From: Dastarcus helophoroides
Lineage: Eukaryota > Arthropoda > Insecta > Coleoptera > Bothrideridae
Assembly: GCA_028583605.1 (NCBI GenBank)
Contig: CM053329.1
Span: forward strand, 36,083,992-36,147,991
Reading direction: 5' to 3'
DNA length: 64,000 nt
The translations under genes were made by a program, and so were the position numbers. Under the pieces are notes generated by a model. That model saw only the letters and a program-made list of their open reading frames with translations, made no database searches and was not told where the DNA came from. Of the stretch, positions 1 to 12,926 are shown piece after piece (positions within the stretch are counted from its first letter, which is position 1; each line of letters begins with the position of its first letter).

Positions 1-2579
1 CTTCTCTAACAGTGTACCTGATGGAGTTTCTCATTGGTGTCATTTCAAGAAGTATTCGACTTTTCCCAAACCACTTATCTGACTTTAACAATGACAAACT
101 TCCATACAAGCCTTCATTTCCGATTTAATGGTCTTAGAGAATGAATTAAAAAAAGTTTGCTAGTACTTACCTACTATAAAGACACTCTTGTGCGAAATTT
201 TTTACTTCTAGATCCACGGTGTTAGACTGTGCATTGTCCTGCCAGTGTCGTAGCTTAAATTGATTTTGTCAGTCAATTTAAGTTGATTTAACAAAAGAAT
301 GACCAAGTCAAATATTCTCGTTCAAGTAATGAGTCACCAATAGATGAGTTGAAATATTTGAAGGGTAGGAGCGTTTGTCAGTCGACTTAAAACGTAAAAT
401 TCTCGTGCCTTATTAATCTGCTTTAGCTTTGGAACGTGTTGAAACTTTTTGATCAATTATAGTTGATCTCAACGTATCCCCTAAATCGAATCATGAGAAA
501 ACGCCTTAAGCAACAAATAATTTAAAATTTGTTTTTGAGAGCATTTTATTTGTTGAGAGCATGCACCCGACAGAATGATTCATCGCCTCATTTTCACCAC
601 GTCAGGTGCAGATTTTCAAAAAATCCTTAGTGCTCACCTATGTCATATTGCGAACTCTTGTGCAAAATTTCATAGTTTCCTCTAGACGTGCTTAGCGTTG
701 TTTTTCATGTGTTTGGACTTTTGTTAAATAGACATTTTGAAATTATATTTGGAGACTTTCAAGTATACGACTTCGTCAAATCTAATCCAGTTGAAAGTTC
801 TAGGAAATCTAACATCTACGAATATGTGAAGATTCCCCTTATGTAAAATTTGTTACGTTGGTGGTCTTTGTGGCACTAGAGATTTGAGGAATCTTACATA
901 GTCCCCATCGGATTCCAATTATTCCCCATAATTAACTTCTGAACCAACTACTTGGGAAGCGAGAATTAATCCGATTCGAGATATAAAAAAGATATGCAGC
1001 CATCGCGGGTATTGGAAGGGTAAAGAGCCATTGTTACAGTTGAAGATCCTGACATTTTGTGGCAGAACCGGTTGATTTTATTATTCTATGCCCGACTTTC
1101 ACTATTGTGTAGCTGTGCTTTGAAACGAATCCGTTTATTACTTAGGGTAATAACGTTCTGCCGTATGACATTTTATAGTCGTTTGGTATTTGTAAAAATT
1201 ACGACGCTGACAGGCAAAAATAACGAAATGCTAAGTGCATCGTTACAGGACGATTTGTTGTGTATTGAACAAGCGATTCGTCGCGGGTAGAAACAATATT
1301 CGCGTACTATTGTTTGTTTCACGCAACATGATGCGAAAAAAATGATTACTTTCATTGAAAGTTTTGTAGACAATAGAACCTACGTTAAAATGGCCCACCC
1401 AGATTAATCGCTAAAATTGTTTCTGATTACATTATTTCAAACCTAAACTTGTCCACTTTCATTGTATCTATCAATAAATGGTTTTAAAGATATATGTTAA
1501 CCACCGTTCTTCTAACCGCTACATAAAAATCATTAGTTTCAGGTAACAATGACCTTCTTACCAAAAAAAAAACGAATGAAAATAGCTTTTAATTTTAAGA
1601 ACAGTGCAATATTATATTGGGGATTATTTCTGAAGTGATATTCTAGTTAATTGTACATTGTCTCATTGAGATATCTCAATGCTCTTACTTGGTGGCCATT
1701 CCGGGATCTTCACACTTTTAACGCGAGGGTCTTAAACGTTATATTATGCGAACGACAGCTCTTCATTGTTGAACGTAAGTGTAAAAACACTCTATCAGTT
1801 GCGAAGTTTTGTATGAAAAGTTAATAGGTTTAATCTGCTGTCAATAAATCAAAACAACGAATCATTGTTTTTAACCTTGTACGACCAGTTTTCCCCTTAT
1901 ACCCTTAGTTCTTTGTATACGTCTGTTGCCTCATGTATATGTTAAATCGAAGCTTGTGTAATTTTATATAGCGTTAAAAGATAAATTACTTTAATTTTCT
2001 CGCATAATATTTATAAAAAATTAAATTAAACCGTTCAAAAATCTGTCTCGGTAATAAATTACAAAAAAGATATAAAACCTAAAAAGTGTTGTTAACGTTC
2101 TAAAGTATAATCCATAATTGCGCGAAGAGTTAATAAGGCTTGTTTGATCGTCGTTTAATTTAAATGAGAAATGCCCAGTCTCGATATAATCGAAGGCGAA
2201 CGCTGTTTAAGCTTTTACTCGAGCGTCGAATGTAATTTCGGTAATTTTGTGCCAAGAGATTATGATATATGCCGGTCGACAGAATTGGAATAATGTTCTA
2301 TTGAGATTTATTGCACGTTGTTTAACGTCACTCTCTGTTTGGGTTGCATATAGATTGGACATTGCGTTCGATTTTTTTCGCCAATCTTCCACCAATGAAA
2401 TATGACCTTTGAAGCCATCGATAATTTTTTCGATGAAGAGCCTAATTATCGTCCGTCCTCAATCAAGATGATTTGTTTCTGGAAGAGAGTAATGTTGTAA
2501 TTCGGGCTGTCAGGTGCTAAAATTCAACTGACTTTTCTTTCCCCATATCCGGAACTAAACCTGGTGGATTTTGATGAAC
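1..2579. other. AT-rich intergenic DNA, no gene recognised
   Basis: No open reading frame here resembles a known protein, and none shows sustained coding character. The only internal relation I noticed is that 607-675 matches 16201-16269 in inverted orientation; both contain the block 'agtgctcacct' near a 'gcaaaattt' block. That points to a dispersed repeat of unknown class. The rest reads as ordinary non-coding insect-like DNA. Confidence 0.6.
607..675 (+). repeat. Dispersed repeat copy, partner at 16201-16269 (inverted)
   Basis: The segment shares 'aaaatcctt..agtgctcacct' and 'tgtgcaaaatttca' with the reverse complement of 16201-16269, with only scattered substitutions. The ends and the element class are unknown. 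Confidence 0.5.
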
Positions 2580-5500
2580 TGCCATGAAGGTTTACCGACA
2601 AGCTTCAGCCTCTGGTATGGATTGGCATACTGAGTTTCTGAGTTGCAGTTACATACTGAGTTATTTATTCTTGACTATCTTGTCTTTTGTGCTATTTTTT
2701 ATTTTGGAGCTTCTAATAAGGTTGATATACTGAACTTATATTTTGTCTTGAATCTGGGTTTTTACTCTACAGTCATCTTGCAGATAATTTCATTTCTGGT
2801 ATGGTCGACATGCTATGTTAAAGTGCTTTCCTATATTCACTCTATGCCTTCTCATTTTGTGTCACTTTTGCTTAGGAAGGGTTTCGTTTCTGGTATGGTT
2901 AACATACTGCGTTACCGCATCTTCTCTATTGACTGCAACCCTGCTCTTGTTATGTTATTTCCACATTAGAAGGCCTCTGGTGAGGCATGCTGAGTTACCG
3001 CGCTCTTTCTGTCTTTATCGTCTTTCATGCAGTTTTTCATTGCGGAAGAGTTTGGTCTCTGGTGTGGTTAACATACTGAGCTCTTCTATCTCGAATATTG
3101 GTTTTCATTCTGTAGTATCTGGAGGAGGATTTGGCTTCTAATATGACTGACATACTGAGTTACAACGCCTTTCTGTGTTCCCTCTTTCACGCCTGCTCTG
3201 GTTGTGCCACTTTAACTCAGGAGAAGTTTTGCTTCTGCTATGGTTAATATACTGCATTACCGTATCTTTTCCACTGATGCATTCCTTCTCTTCTTGTGTT
3301 ATTTGCACTTCAGAACTATTTCGCCTCTGGTAGGCCATACTGAATTACCGCGTTCTTTCTGTATTTATTGTCCTTTGTGCCGTTTTTCATTTAAGCATTT
3401 CTGGTTTGAATTAACATGCTGAGCTACTTTTATCATTGATTATTAGCTGGATTAGTATCTGGAGTAGAGTTTTGTAGTATCACTGATATACTGAATTAAT
3501 GTGCTCTTCTGTATTAAATTTGGTTTTCTCGTTCCACGTCCCTCCCTTTTTGTGCCACTTTACCTTAGGAAGAGTTTGGCTGATGTTATGTAAACATACT
3601 GAGCTATAGCATCTTCTACATTGGCGGCATGCCTCCTCTTCTTATATTGGAAGAGTTCCGCTTCTCATATGGTTAACATACTGCGTTACCGTATCTTTTA
3701 CATTGACTGCATCCCTTCTCTTCTTGCGTTGAAAGAGTTTTGCTTCTGGTATAGGTTAACATACTGCGTTACCGTACCTTCTTTATTGACTGACATCCCG
3801 TCCTCTTGTTATACTATTTCCACTTTAGAAGACTTCTGGTAAGGCATACTGAGTTACCGTGCTTTTTTTGGCTTTATCGTCTTTTATGCAGTTTTTCATT
3901 GCGGAAGAGTTTAGCCCCTGGTGTGGTTAACATACTGAGCTCTTCTATCTTGAATATTGGTTTTAATTCTTTAGAATCTGGAGGAGGATTTGGCTTCTAA
4001 TATGACTGCAACGCCCTTCTGTGTTGAATCTGGTTCCCTCGTTCCACACCTGCTCTGTTTGTGCCACTTTAGCTCAGGAAGAGTTTTGCTTCTGCTATCG
4101 TTAATATACTGCGTTACCGTATCTTCTCTACTTACTGCATCCCTTCTCTTCTTGTGTTATTTCCACTTCAGAACTATTTCGTCTCTGGTAAGGCATACTG
4201 AATTTCCGCGTTCTTTTTGTATATATTAGTCCTTTCTGGCATTTTTCATTTAAGCATTTCGCTTCTGGTTTGGTTAACATGCTGAGCTACTTCTATCTTG
4301 ATTATTAGTTTTCATTCTACAGTATCTGGAGGAGAGTTTGGCTTCTAGTATTACTGCCATACTGAATTAACACGCTCTTCTGTATTGAATTTGGTTTCCT
4401 TATTCCACGCCCTCTCTATTTGTGCCACTTCAGTCTAGGAAGAGTTTGGCTGCTAATATGTAAACATACTAAGTTATAGTATCTTCTATATTGACCAGCA
4501 TCCCTCCTCTTTTGTATTGGAAAGAGTTTCGCTTTCTCCTATGGTTAACAAACTGCGTTATCATATTTTCTACATTGACTGCATCTTTTTTCTTCTCGTG
4601 CTATTTCCACTTCAAAACTATTTCGCCTCTGCTAAGGCATACTGTGTTATCGTGCCCTTTCTGTTTTCATTGTCCTCTGTACCGCTTTTCTGTTTGGAAT
4701 AGTTTCGCCTCTGGTGCGAATAATATACTGAGCTTTTCTATCTTGAATAATGATCTTCATTCTACAGCGTCTGGAAGAGAGTTTGGCTTCTAGTGTGACT
4801 GACATACCGAGTTGTCTTGGTCTTCTGTCTTGAATTTTGTTCCCTTATTTCACGCCATCTCTCTTGTGCCACTTTAGCTTAGAAAGAGTTTTACTTCTGG
4901 TATGAATTTACATACCGTGTTACCGTGTTCTGTCTATTAACTGCATCCCTTCTCTTCTTGTGCTATTTTCATTGTCCTCTGTGCCGCTTTTCTGTTTGGA
5001 AAAGTTTCGCCTCTGGTGCGAATAACATACTGAGCTCTCCTATCTTGAATAATGATCTTCATTCTACAGCGTCTGGAAGAGGGTTTGGCTTCTAGTGTGA
5101 CTGACATACCGAGTTGTCTTGGTCTTCTGTCTTGAATTTTATTCCCTTATTTCCCGCCATTTCTCTTTGTGACACTTTAGCTTAGGAAGAGTTTTAATTC
5201 TGGTATGATTTACATACTGCGTTACCGTGTCCTCTCTATTAACTGCATCCCTTCTCTCCTTGTGCTATTTCCACTTCAGAACTATTACGCTTCTTGTAAG
5301 GCACACTGAGTTACCGCACTCTTTCTGTCTTCATTGTCCTTTGTGTCGCTTTTCATCTCGTAAGATGTTAATCTCACCCCTGGTGAGGTTAACATTGGAA
5401 GCTCTTCTATCTTAAATATTAGTTTTTATTCTACAGTATCTGGAGGAAAATTTGGCTTCTAGTATGACTGATATAATGAGTTACCGTGCTCTTCTGTATT

Positions 5501-8500
5501 GAATTTGGTTTCCTCGTTTCATGCCTTTTTTTTTGCCACTTTAACTAAGGAAGAGTTTGGCTTTTGGTATATTAACATACTGCGTTAAAGTATCTTTTAC
5601 ATTGACTGCATCCCTCCTCTTCTTGTGTTGGAAGGGTTTTGCTTCTGGTATGGTTAACAAACTGCATTACCGTATCTTTTATATTGTTGCATCTTTCCTC
5701 TTCTTCCGAACTATTTCGCCTCTTGTAAGGCATACTGTGTTATCGTGCTCTTAATGTCTTCATTGTCTTTGTGGAGCTTATCAGTTTAAAAGAATTTTGT
5801 CTCTGGTGCGAATAACGTACTGACCTCTTCTATCTTGAATATTGGTCTTCATTCTACAACCTTTGGATGAGAGTTTGGCTTCTACTATGATTAACATACC
5901 AAGCTACCGTGCTCTTCTTTATTGAATTTTGTTCCCTTATTTCACGCCATCTCTCTTCGTGCCACTTTAGGTTAGGAAGAGTTTGGCTTCTGGTATGGTT
6001 AACATACTGCGTTACCGTATCTTTTTTATAAAGTGCATCGCTTCTCTTCTTGTGCTGTTTTCACTTCAGAACTATTACACTTCTGGTGAGGCATACTGAG
6101 TTACCACACTTTTTCTTTCTTCATTGTCCTATGTGTCGTTTTTTATTTCGGAAGAGTTTCGCCCCTGGTGCGGTTAACATTCGGAGCTCTTCTATTTTAA
6201 ATATTAGTTTTCCTTCTATAGTATCTGGAGGAAAATTTTGGCCTTTAGCATGACTGATATAACGAGTTACCGTGCTCCTCTGCATTAAATTTGGGTCCCT
6301 CGTTCCACGCCTTTTTCTTTTTTGCCACTTTAACTTAGGAAGAGTTTGGCTTTTGGTATATTAACATGCTGCGTTGTAGTATCTTTTACATTGACTGCAT
6401 CCCTCTTCTTCTTGTGTTGAAAAAGTTTTACTTCTGGTATGGTTAACATATTACATTACCGTATCTTCTATATTGTTGCATCTTTTCTCTTCTTGTGCTA
6501 CTTTTACTTCAGAACTATTTCGCCTCTGGTAAGGCATACTGTGATATCCGTGCTCTTAATGTCTTCATTGTCTTTGTGGCGCTATTCAGTTTGGAAGAGT
6601 TTTGTCTCTGGTTCAAATAACATACTGAGCTTTTCTATCTTGAATATTGTTCTTCATTCTACAGAATGAAAGTTTGGTTTCTACTATGACTGACATACCA
6701 AGCCACCGTGCTTTTCTGTCTTGAATTTTGTTCCCTCATTTCACGCCATCTCTCTTTGTGCCACTTTAGGTTAGAAAGAGTTTGGCTTCTGGTATGGTTA
6801 ACATACTGCGTTACCGTATCTTTTTTATTAACTGCATCTCTTCTCTTCTTAAGCTATTTCCACTTCAGAACTATTACATCTCAGGTAGGGCATACTCTTT
6901 CAATTTCATTGTCCCTTGTAACGTTTTTCATTTAGGAAAATTTTCACCTCTCGTGCGGTTAACATTCGAAGCTCTTCTATCTTAAATATTAGTTTCTATT
7001 CTACAGTATCTGGAAGATAGTTTGGTTTCTAGTATGGCTGACATACTGAGTTACCGTGCTCTTCCATATTAAATTTGATTCCCATTGTTCCACGCCCTCC
7101 CGTTTTGTGCCACTTTAGTTTAGGAGGAGGTATGTTAACACATTGTTGTATGTTATAGTATCTTCTACATTGACTGCATCCCTCCTCTTCTTGTGTTGAA
7201 AGAGTTTCGCTTCTGGTATGGTTAACCTACTGCGTTACCGTATCTTCTATATTGACTGTATATTTTCTTTCCTTGTGCTATTTTCACTTCAGAACCATTT
7301 CGTCTCTGGTAAGGCATACTGAGTTACCGTGCTTTTTCTGTCTTCATTGTCTTTGTGGTGCTTTTCAGTTTGGAAGAGTTTTGTCTCTGGTGGGAATAAC
7401 ATACTGAGCTCTTCTATCTGTAATATTGGTCTTCATTCTGCAGCATCTGGATGAGAGTTTGGCTTCTACTATGACTGACATATAAAGCTGTCGTGCTCTT
7501 CTGTCTTGAATTTTGTTTCCTCGTTTTACGCCATCTTTCTTTGTGCCAGTTTAGGTTAGGGAAGAGTTTGACTTCTGCTATGGTTAACATACTGCGTTAC
7601 CGCAAGCTTCTCTATTAACTGCATCCCTTCTCTTGTGCTATTTCCACTTCAGAACCATTATGCCTCCGGTAAGGCATAATGAGTTGCCGTACTCTTTCAA
7701 TCTTCATTGCCCCTTGTAACGTTTTTCATTTAGGAAAGGTTTCGGCTTTCATGCGGTTAACATTCAGAGCTCTTCTATCTTAAATATCAGTTTTTATTCC
7801 ACAGTATCTGAAGAAGGGTTTGGCTTCTAATATGACTGACATAATGAGTTACCGTGCTCTCCTGTATTGAATTTGGTTCCCTTGTTCTAGGCCTTCTTTC
7901 TTTTTGCCACTTTAGCTTAGGAAGAGTTTGACTTTCGGAATGTTAGCATACTGTGTTACCTTTTCTCTTTTGTGCTATTTTTACTTTAGAAACTATTTCG
8001 CCTCTGGTAAAGTAGAGTTTGGCTTCTGCGTTATATTATCTTCTACATTGACTGCATCCTTTTTCTTCTTGTGTTGGAAGAGTCTCGCTTCTGGTATGGT
8101 TAACATACTGCGTTATAGTATCTTCTATATAGGCTGCATCTTTTCACTTGTGCTATTTCCACTTGGGAACTATTTCGCCTCTAGTAAGGCATACTGAGTT
8201 ACCGCGCCCTTCTGTCTTTATTGTCGTTTGCGCCGTTTTTCATTTTGACACCTATGGTGCGGTTAGCATACTGAGTTCTTTTATATTGAATATTGGTTTT
8301 CATTGTCATTGATGATGAGAGTCTGACCGATTCTCTCGAAGCACTAGAGGACAAGCGTATGGTAGGTGACTTGTGTCTTTTCTACAAGTACTATGATGGA
8401 AAATGCTCACGGGAACTAATAGGATTAATCCCCCCCAAGGGTAAGATTCTTGAGGCATACTAGACAGTCGGAGATAGCAAATCCCTTTTCGGTCCAGCTT

Positions 8501-9125
8501 GACACAGTGAGGACTTCTCTCTACGGAGACTCTTTTGTCTATAGAACTTCCAAGTTATGGAACTTGTTACCGAAAGGAATTTTTCCCAGAAATTACAACC
8601 TATCCTTGTTTAAGAAGGCGGTTCATCGCCATCTATCCTTTTTTTCGCATCCTACTGGCAGTGCTTTGAAAGCATAATGAGGTTACCCTTTGCGAGTGGA
8701 TTAAACTTAAAAAAAAAGTATCTGGAGAAGGATTTGGCTTCTAGTATGACTGACATAATGAGTTACCGTGCTCTTCTCTACTGAATTTGATCCTTTTGTT
8801 CCGTGCCTTCTCTTTTGGTGCCACTTTAGCTTAGGAAGAGTTTCGCTTTTGGTATGGTTAACATACTGCCTTAAAGTGTCTTCTGCATTGACTGAATTTC
8901 TTCTCTCCTTGTGCTTATTACACTTCAGAACTATTTCGCCTTTAGTCAGGCATATGGTGTTTGCGCATTCTTTTTCTTTTTTTTTTGTCCTTTGTGCCGT
9001 TCTTTATTTCGGAAGAATTTTGTCTTTGGTGTGGTTAACCAAGCTCCTCTATCTGGAAATCTTGGTTTTTAATCTACTTCTGTAAAAAGAGTTTGTCTTC
9101 TGCTATGACAGACATACTGAGTTAG
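2580..9125. repeat. Higher-order satellite-like tandem array (about 6.5 kb)
   Basis: The whole stretch consists of related blocks, each carrying a version of 'ctggtatggttaacatac' followed by 'tgngttaccg'. Four block types of roughly 110, 93, 83 and 76 bp follow one another to make a basic unit of about 360 bp. An anchor block beginning 'gtatctggagga' recurs near 3116, 3975, 4323, 4770, 5073, 5437, 5860, 6223, 6665, 7006, 7443 and 7803. From 5437 onward the spacing alternates between about 430 and 350 bp, so a higher-order unit of roughly 790 bp repeats at least three times. The block types share a core, so they look like old duplications of one shorter ancestor. Open reading frames inside are repeat shadows. 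The one foreign segment is the retrotransposon fragment at 8306-8717. Confidence 0.9.
8306..8717 (+). pseudogene. 5'-truncated non-LTR retrotransposon, C-terminal tail only
   Basis: This is the tail of a non-LTR retrotransposon reverse-transcriptase protein inserted in the satellite array. The reading frame at 8450-8677 contains 'YRTSKLWNLLPKGIFPRNY' followed by 'NLSLFKKAVHRHL', a conserved C-terminal motif of many insect non-LTR polymerases. The upstream part reads 'VGDLCLFYKYYDGKC' in another frame. The same sequence, including the 3' end 'gcgagtggattaaac' and an A-tract, occurs at the 3' end of the minus-strand copy at 50418-52417, so both belong to one family. The insert sits cleanly between array sequence 'ttggttttcatt' and 'gtatctgg'. 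It is dead by 5' truncation and frameshift. Confidence 0.85.
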
Positions 9126-10973
9126 TGTGTTTTTCTCGTTGTTCCTTTGTTCACAAAGTAGCCCCTTCGATGGCAGGCGAAACCTTTAATGGATCCAATC
9201 CCATAAGAAGTACAGTCATCTTTGTCTATGCTGGCTCTTACGAGAAACCTGTCCATGGCATAATAAAAACCGAAGCGAAATTCCCAAGATTCTTCAGTCC
9301 TAGACGAGGATATCGGATGGAGGTTCTGGGAAGTTTACCACGTACCAGGTGATAAAGGACCAGGATCTTATTCCGAACCTTCTTTAAGCATCCATGGTTG
9401 AAAAATTGCGTGTTTTCTGAAGCTAAACCGTTAAAAAATAGGATCTCGAGTACATACTCGATGGTTTGTGCAATAAGACACAAATTGAATATATGTAGTA
9501 TGAATGATTTCGAATAGAATAATTAAAACAGTGCTATGTAAAAATGAAATTAACATATTTCGAAGAATTTTAATTGCGCCTCCGAGCCCATATATCAGCT
9601 AAGTTCATTAAGCTGGAAAATGTTGCATAATTTATATTTTACTTGTTAACGGCAATCGTATCAGACAAATAAATTGAGGTCAGGTAGGTATAAAATTGAA
9701 AGTAAACAAATTTTAATTACGAAAATATTAATCAAAGAGATGTGGAGATATGACTTTCTTATACAACAGGTTTATTAAGCATCGAATTTCAACGACCAAA
9801 AACAATGTAGAGGATAAATTGGATATTGGAAAGTAAAACAAAAAAAATCATAAATCACGTTGTATGCAAGCGAAGCTTTATTAATTTTACAGGGAATGCA
9901 ATCCTTCTAAGAAGAATATAAGAGACTTCCAAAGTTTTGCTAAAATATTAATATAATTCGGATACTGTTTTGTTCGAATTTGAGTACTCCATAAAATACT
10001 TATTGCCTCAAACTTTGTATTTATTTGGCCCCATTTTATTTACCTATATTTCTTCACACTAAGTAATGACTTCTTTAACAATGAATTCTATAATGAAGCA
10101 CTACTTAAGGTAGTGCACCCAATCAATTGCTTTTTTATAGATTTGCTTTAAATTTCTGTTAGATTTTACTAACAGTGTTACAAGTTTGCAAAAGATCCGT
10201 GCCGGTGCCGAAGTCGAGATATTCAATGTAAAACTTGGCGATTATTTCTAAAGGGATTTTAATTTATTGCGGCCAAACCTTTTTATATATTTTAACAAAA
10301 GAAGTAATATATTATGTACGATGATACCTGTAAATGAAATAGTAAAATATGAGGATTCTTAGGCGTGCCATTTTTGGGTAATCGTAATCTAAAATCACGG
10401 AATTTCGATGCTTCATACCACACGTTAGAGAAACATTTTGAAGTAATGGTAACATAGATGCGACACTAATCCTTCTAGATGCGTTTGGTGCGTAGAATTT
10501 TCACACAAGCAGTGCAGTGTTGTCGGTTCAGAAAATCTACAGCTAACGGTTTGTAGATCATCGATGCTGTACGCTAAAATCTATGCTAAAAATCGAGTAG
10601 AAATCTGAAAAAACTGCAATCGGTCTAAGATTTTGGAAACGTTCAATTTCTTCAGGATATTAAAGAGGTAACACATTTTCTCAAAATTTTAACTGAAAAT
10701 AGTGACTTCTTTGCTGAGATAATAAGCCTTGTATATACGAATATATACAAGTTTATTGCGATGCAATTGAAATATAATTTCATTAGAATCTAATAAAAAC
10801 TAGATTGGCAATTGCAAAGTTCACATAGATGAGGTAAAGCTTCTATCACGGGATTGCATCGCAACATCCATAGATACAAACGTCCTCGGCGTGACTTTAC
10901 TTTCATCTAGTTCGACAAATGGTTAATTAAATGTTCTGTAATTAAACAGTTAAACGTACTCAAAATTGAAAAT
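9126..10973. other. Unique AT-rich DNA, no gene recognised
   Basis: The segment 9126-9480 has higher GC than its surroundings and short open frames on both strands, but no motif I recognise. From 9480 to 10970 the sequence is plain AT-rich DNA with no long frame and no evident repeat. Confidence 0.5.
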
Positions 10974-10974
10974 A

Positions 10975-11044
10975 TGTACAACCGCAATCATAGACTAGTT
11001 TCGGCCTTTCTTGGCCTCATCAGCATGGTACGGTGGTTGTATAT
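10975..11044 (-). ncRNA. Hammerhead ribozyme (type I-like), intact catalytic core
   Basis: Read on the minus strand, the segment has all core parts of a hammerhead ribozyme in order. These are CTGATGA (11023-11017), a perfect 4-bp stem II GGCC/GGCC (11016-11013 and 11006-11003) with a 6-nt loop, GAAA (11002-10999), a C-TA-G mini stem III, and a GTC cleavage triplet (10995-10993). The distal part of stem I is closed by ACAACC (11040-11035) pairing with GGTTGT (10983-10978). Next to the core, 3-4 further pairs form. The stem III position is the palindrome ACTAGT (10994-10999), which known minimal hammerheads use to work as dimers. Such motifs occur in terminal repeats of Penelope-like retroelements and in other small retroelements. 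I saw no reverse transcriptase nearby, so this is probably a solo remnant. Confidence 0.8.
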
Positions 11045-12924
11045 ACTTCCAACTTAAAGCCGTTAGTCAGTCGCTATAAGTATCCAAGAGGGTAAACCCC
11101 CACTGGGTGACTTGTTACTAACTTTTAATTATTTATCACGCAAACTGACAAATAGTGACTTCTTACCAAATTTTGGATCATAATTGGAAAATTTCAATTT
11201 CTTTATTAATTTTTAAAAATTTAATATTTAAAATTCAAAAATTGTTCCAACATTTTATCTTCAATCTAGAAAATTTTGAGTTTCAAATTAGTTATAAGTT
11301 GAAATTTTTAAATTTGGATTGATATTTCGAAAGTAAAGGTGAAATTGCCAACTTAAACTTTTACACGTTTTCAGGACTCTTTTCAGATTTATTTAAGTTT
11401 AAAAGTCAAAATTTTGCTTTATCGAAAACATCTTTCACAATCGACTTGAGTTTAAACATTTGTACTTTCCTGCATGCAATTTTGGATTAAAAGTCGATTT
11501 TTTATAAAGCTGGTGTTTTTTCTTCCATTTCAATTTTTTATTAAACATTCTATCTCAGGCCCGATATTTTACTTTTTTCCTGAAACGTTGACTTTAAAAT
11601 AAAAATCCTAACTTTTCTCGAAACTTCGATTTGGAAATTTTAAATTTCCTTTTCAAAAATTTAATGTTTGAATGTTGAAATTTTTGGTTCAAAATTGTTT
11701 ACTTTTTCATGAAATTCCTATTTTAGTTTTCAAATTTTAAATTTTACTTCAAATATCGCTTTAAATTTAAAAAATAATTTAATTCAAAATTTCATGGTTT
11801 AAACTTTTTATGTTTCAAAAATTGAAATACCGAACTTGTCTTCTGAAACCAAGAAAGGTTAAAAACACAACAAACGTTGCTCTAACACGTTTCGACAGCC
11901 AAGCTGTCATCTACTATTTCTGTATTTCAATATTTGAAGATTACCAAGGACCAATACGTTCCACCAAATTTTTATGTTTCAATTCTAATTTTTGATTTTT
12001 TCGACTTTAATCTCAGAATTTTACCAGTTTTCATAGCTTTAAAGCTTCGAGCGAAATATCAAGTTTAAAATAAGAATTTTTAAATTACAATTCAAAATTC
12101 TGGCAGAAACTCAAAATTTGCTCTACGAAATTAAGTCTGTGATTGTTTTCTTATTGATTTTGACCCAATTCTGTAAGTTTTTTAGAGATGTTAATTTTTT
12201 TGAACCTAATTTTGACCAATGTCAAAGTTTTTCTACAAATTTCACTATTTACGCTTAAAATTAGTATTTTTCTCTCGAAAAATATCATGTCAACGCTCAT
12301 TTTTTGTACGTAACTCGAAGGTATTTCTCATTTTTTTTTCACTTGACTGAGGGAAATAATTTTAAAAGACCTCTAGGCATTGTAAAAAGTCCAAGAAAAT
12401 TCTAATTCTAAAAACCTATTTAATATAGGATTTCATAACTTTGGTTGGAAATCGGGGTGCGAATATTCCTCCTATAATTAATGAACAAGGGATGGATTAT
12501 GATGGGGTGGCATGTTATAGTCCCTATCTGTATCATTTGGTTGAGTGCGTTTTCAGGTTAGCTTTGATACAAACATTTTGCCTTGATTTGTTATAATCTC
12601 CTCAAAGCCAATTATATTAGAGTAGATATGACATATTCGACTTTACTCCTATGTTCGACATTTTTTTAACCCATTAATGTAATTTATCTGTCTATTTAGA
12701 CTCCATTAGATATTATTATTGTTTACTCAGCTAATTCTGTTACCTGAATTTCAAATTTCCGCTAAATTCAGGCATGAGAGTCGAACATGTTAAAGCTGAG
12801 TAGCAATAACAGAGGAAAGGATAAGGCAAAGATTACAATTAAAAAGATGAAGGGGTGAGAGGATATTCAGAATTCATGGATACACCCAATTTTTTTACAA
12901 AATATGCTACATGCAGTGTTCAAC
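11045..12924. other. AT-rich low-complexity tract
   Basis: From about 11170 to 12350 the DNA is mainly degenerate runs of 'aaattttgaa' and 'tttcaaaattt' types, the same style seen at 17-20.9, 30.7-33.4 and 37-44 kb. It holds the 150-bp palindromic-element remnant at 11819-11968. No gene is visible. I could not find inverted terminal repeats that would make this tract part of a hAT element. Confidence 0.6.
11819..11968 (-). mobile_element. Palindromic ribozyme-bearing element remnant, 14-bp target duplication
   Basis: The insert is flanked by perfect 14-bp direct repeats TTTTTATGTTTCAA at 11805-11818 and 11969-11982. Its left part starts 'ttgaaata' and includes 'ctgaaaccaagaaag' and, on the minus strand, the hammerhead-like block GACAGC-TTG-GCTGTC followed by GAAAC. 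Its right end is the outer end of the opposite arm ('accaaggacca' to 'gttccaccaa'). The inner part of that arm is missing, so this is a deleted palindrome. The CTGAAGA core box is lost here, so this copy should not cleave. The family is shared with 18745-18994, 33133-33217 and about 60915-61110. Confidence 0.8.
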
Positions 12925-12926
12925 TA

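Noticed and set aside
2643..9085. Many 60-108 residue frames in the satellite, rich in Ser, Leu, Phe and Tyr
   Set aside because: They follow the repeat units in shifting frames with no constant start or length; they are shadows of the array.
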